From Rhodopirellula sp. (GTDB lineage Bacteria; Planctomycetota; Planctomycetia; Pirellulales; Pirellulaceae), in assembly GCA_003513555.1 (NCBI GenBank), contig DOPG01000311.1, forward strand, positions 1 to 9,024: 9,024 nucleotides of DNA, given 5' to 3'. Shown in pieces: positions 6,864-9,024 of this stretch (the stretch's first letter is position 1; the number at the start of each line of letters is the position of its first letter). A model generated the notes under the pieces. It searched no databases. It was not told the origin of the DNA and was given only the letters and a program-made list of their open reading frames with translations. The translations under genes and the position numbers were made by a program.

Positions 6864-9024
6864 TTAGCGACCGCCGCCGCCCCGTCCGCCAGGAGCGCCA
6901 CCGCCGCCAGGTCGCCCGCCACCGCTTGGGGCTCCACCGCCGCCACCACCACCACGGCTGCCGAAACCACCGCCACCGCGGCTACCAAATCCGCCGCTGC
7001 CGAATCTCGCTCGAAAGGCTTCAATCCGCTGTTGGATCTCTGCCGCACTCGAACCGGTTGAGCTGGCACGTTGTGAGCTACTGGAAGACGTGGTGCTTCC
7101 AGATTTTGATGCGTCGCTGGTGGAACTGGCTTTAGTTCCCAGAATACTCTCGAGGGCAAGTTTCATCACGTCCGGATTCACGCTTCCGTTGGTGGAGTAG
7201 GTCATAATGGTTTCCTCATTGACCATGCTGCTCTGGTCAAGCTTTCGAACCAGTTCTTCGATTTCTTTGAAGTCCTGTGGGGTCGCAATGACAACCAGGG
7301 AGTTACTTTTGGTATCCACGGCGACGCTGATTTTGGATGGTTCGGAGGCTCCCGAGTCACCGCCTCCTCCACCGCGTCCCCCACGCCCTCCACCGCGAAG
7401 TGCCGCGATGAACTCCTGAGGCGAGGGCTGCCCTCCGCCACCGCGTCCGCCGGAACTCTGGGCCCCTGCGATTCGGTCGCCGAGCAGCGACTTGACGATG
7501 TTCGCGACGTCCGTGGCTTCTTGGTAGATGACGGGAATCAATTCCGGTTTGGAGGCGATTTCGATGTCCTCGGGACTCTCGGCAATGTCGACTTTCTCGA
7601 GGATCAGCTCGATCATTTGCAGGTCGACTGCGTTCGCCTGCACGATCAGTGCGTTTAGTCGTGCGTCGGGAACGATGTTCACCGAGCCTGTTGACGTCAG
7701 GACGGACTTGCTGGCCGATGTCTCACCACCTCCACCTCCCAGTCCACCCAATCCGCCTAGCAAACCGAGCATGCCGCCGCCCAATCCGCCAGCGACGCTG
7801 TCCACGACTGATGAAACAGAACTTTCTGCTCCGCCTAGAACGCTTGAAATCAGTTCCGCTGCCACATCAGCTTTGATGTATTTGAGCCAGATGATCGTTG
7901 GTAGGTCTGAAGCGAGTGCTGATGGCGCTGCCACGGAGTCCATCAGAGACTGAAACGCATCAAGCGCGGCGGTGTCATCGGAAGCAATGATCATCCCGGC
8001 TGGAGTGAACTGCACCACAATGTCGGCACCGCCGACATTGATCGTTGTCTGAGGAATCGCCTTAGCGTCACTCGGGGAAGCTACTTCAGGAGTCGCTTGA
8101 ATCTGAGTGGCAGGAGCTTGAACTGTTGGCCTTTGCGGGCTCACCGGTTCCGTGACGAATCGGTAGTCGCCCTCAGTTGTAGCCGGCTTGGGGGTAAAAC
8201 GAGCATCCGGAGCTTCGATGATGGCACCCGAACGTGGTTGAGTGCGAGGCATTTCGCTGCGTGGGGCAGCGTCGATTCCTCTGCGCGAAGGCGAGATGGT
8301 TCGGATCTTATTGGAGCGTCCAGTCACCGGCCACAGGGCTTCAACCTGTCCTAGAGCTTCTTCAGCGGATCTTCCCGTGTAAGGGAGGATCCGCACTTTT
8401 TCACTCAGGGCACCGAGCGAGTCGCTGCCTTCCAGTTCTAAGAGAAGTTTCTCAACCAGCGTGATTTGGTCCGTGGTTCCGCGAATCCAAAGTTTGCCGG
8501 TCGTCGGGTCGCCATCAACGATTGGCCCTTCACCACCCTCTTCGGTGATGCCAAAGAACTTGTTGATCGTCAATAAAGCTTGGGCCGGGTCCAATCGTTT
8601 CAGGTCAATGACTTTGAAATCTTGTCCGGAACCTTCCATTTCCATGATCGACTTGACAATCACTTGCTGCGTTTCGGGACGAGCCCAAGCGACAATGGCG
8701 TTCGTTTTGGGGTCGATCGCAATGCGAGCGTCAGGCGTTCCTGCCAGCAGAGTTTGCAGCACATCGAAGACGGTTGCGCTGTCAGCGGTTCGTACTGAAT
8801 GAGTTTGGAAGACCGGGGTGGTCAACTCAGCACCGTCTTCTGATTCAGTGGAAGTGAGGGGTTGGTCTGCTTTTTCAACTAACTTCTCAAGAAGCCCTGT
8901 TTTGCCTGGCAGCCCGGCAGCGTAAAGGCGATCACCGAAAAGTCCAACTGAGATGCGAATGTCCTCGTTCGAGTTTTCGCCCGGCTCCAGCTCCAATAGT
9001 GGTCGAGCGAGCTCCAGGATCTCA
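6864..9024 (-). CDS. Secretin N-domain (GspD-like) protein with Gly-rich tail, lacking a visible secretin barrel; 5' end outside window
   Basis: The frame stays open through base 9024, so the true start lies beyond the right edge; the first start-like codon in the window, a TTG at 8996, is internal. About 719 C-terminal residues are visible. Numbering from that TTG, repeated secretin_N/NolW-type modules appear at about 64-121 (FQTHSVRTADSATVFDVL, then NAIVAWA), 127-190 (VIDLKRLDPAQALLTI, then LWIRGTTDQ), 367-472 (WLKYIKADVAAELISSVLG, then LNALIVQAN) and 485-588 (VIYQEATDVANIVKSLLG, then SNSLVVIATPQ). More diverged copies may lie at 199-235 and 317-357. Such modules form periplasmic rings in type II secretion and pilus secretins. 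A Pro-rich linker spans about 245-315, Gly-rich loops lie at 402-424 and 515-547, and a Ser/Thr-rich stretch at 619-650 leads to a Gly/Arg tail. The C-terminal secretin pore domain, with its VPxLxxIPxxGxLF motif, is absent. It is followed by gspE and gspF, which supports a secretion role. Confidence 0.8.
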   Translation of the reverse strand, partial: EILELARPLLELEPGENSNEDIRISVGLFGDRLYAAGLPGKTGLLEKLVEKADQPLTSTESEDGAELTTPVFQTHSVRTADSATVFDVLQTLLAGTPDARIAIDPKTNAIVAWARPETQQVIVKSIMEMEGSGQDFKVIDLKRLDPAQALLTINKFFGITEEGGEGPIVDGDPTTGKLWIRGTTDQITLVEKLLLELEGSDSLGALSEKVRILPYTGRSAEEALGQVEALWPVTGRSNKIRTISPSRRGIDAAPRSEMPRTQPRSGAIIEAPDARFTPKPATTEGDYRFVTEPVSPQRPTVQAPATQIQATPEVASPSDAKAIPQTTINVGGADIVVQFTPAGMIIASDDTAALDAFQSLMDSVAAPSALASDLPTIIWLKYIKADVAAELISSVLGGAESSVSSVVDSVAGGLGGGMLGLLGGLGGLGGGGGETSASKSVLTSTGSVNIVPDARLNALIVQANAVDLQMIELILEKVDIAESPEDIEIASKPELIPVIYQEATDVANIVKSLLGDRIAGAQSSGGRGGGGQPSPQEFIAALRGGGRGGRGGGGGDSGASEPSKISVAVDTKSNSLVVIATPQDFKEIEELVRKLDQSSMVNEETIMTYSTNGSVNPDVMKLALESILGTKASSTSDASKSGSTTSSSSSQRASSTGSSAAEIQQRIEAFRARFGSGGFGSRGGGGFGSRGGGGGGGAPSGGGRPGGGGAPGGRGGGGR
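6867..7004 (-). repeat. Gly/Arg low-complexity tail coding repeat
   Basis: Codes for the last 46 residues of the secretin-like protein, built from GSRGGGG and GGGAPxGG units (two GFGSRGGGG copies at about residues 669-685, counted from the TTG at 8996). The DNA is a G-rich, near-repetitive run in GGC/GGT codons. Similar shorter runs are at 7347-7454 and 7725-7793 in the same gene. These runs give long proline-rich shadow frames on the plus strand, which are not genes. Confidence 0.75.

Noticed and set aside
6797..7159. 120-codon Ala/Val-rich frame on the minus strand that looks like a membrane segment
   Set aside because: It is a frame-shifted reading of the Gly-rich tail (GGC read as GCG/GCC and GTG), so its hydrophobic look is an artefact.
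7528..7953. Proline-rich and serine-rich frames on the plus strand opposite the secretin-like gene
   Set aside because: The proline runs are the antisense of glycine codons in the real minus-strand gene; no start signals or domain.

Overview
The window looks like a chromosomal segment from a planctomycete, most likely a Pirellulaceae (Rhodopirellula-like) bacterium. This rests on moderate GC, mostly weak or absent Shine-Dalgarno signals, long gaps between genes, an exported six-bladed beta-propeller of a kind common in that group, and a type II secretion (T2SS)-like gene set with an unusual glycine-rich secretin-like protein. The taxonomic call is an inference from gene style; no rRNA or marker gene is present.

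Left part (1-1683, plus strand): the C-terminal end of a class C beta-lactamase-fold serine hydrolase is cut by the left edge. After a 282-bp gap comes a complete secreted NHL/beta-propeller protein that resembles the peptidyl-hydroxyglycine alpha-amidating lyase (PAL) fold. It converges on an L-fuconate dehydratase-type enolase-superfamily gene (1773-3095, minus strand), which would act in L-fucose (or related acid sugar) breakdown. No other fucose-pathway gene is visible.

Middle (3096-3782): nearly 690 bp without a convincing gene. It holds several inverted repeats, including a perfect 10-bp stem just downstream of the secretion genes. I read that stem as a terminator, with a structured RNA or decayed element as the alternative for the rest.

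Right part (3783-9024, minus strand): transcription runs right to left through a secretin-like N-domain protein (start beyond the right edge), a GspE/PilB-type AAA+ ATPase, and a GspF/PilC-type inner-membrane platform protein. The last two are only 2 bp apart. The order D-E-F matches the core of T2SS operons, but the D position holds a protein that appears to lack the outer-membrane secretin barrel and ends in a Gly/Arg-rich tail. No pseudopilin (gspG) follows gspF. The ATPase and platform would form the motor of a T2SS or type IV pilus-like machine; the N-domain protein would be its periplasmic partner.

Nothing here is clearly a new defence or mobile system. The most interesting points are the barrel-less secretin-like protein, the structured non-coding gap, and the possible metal site in the beta-propeller.
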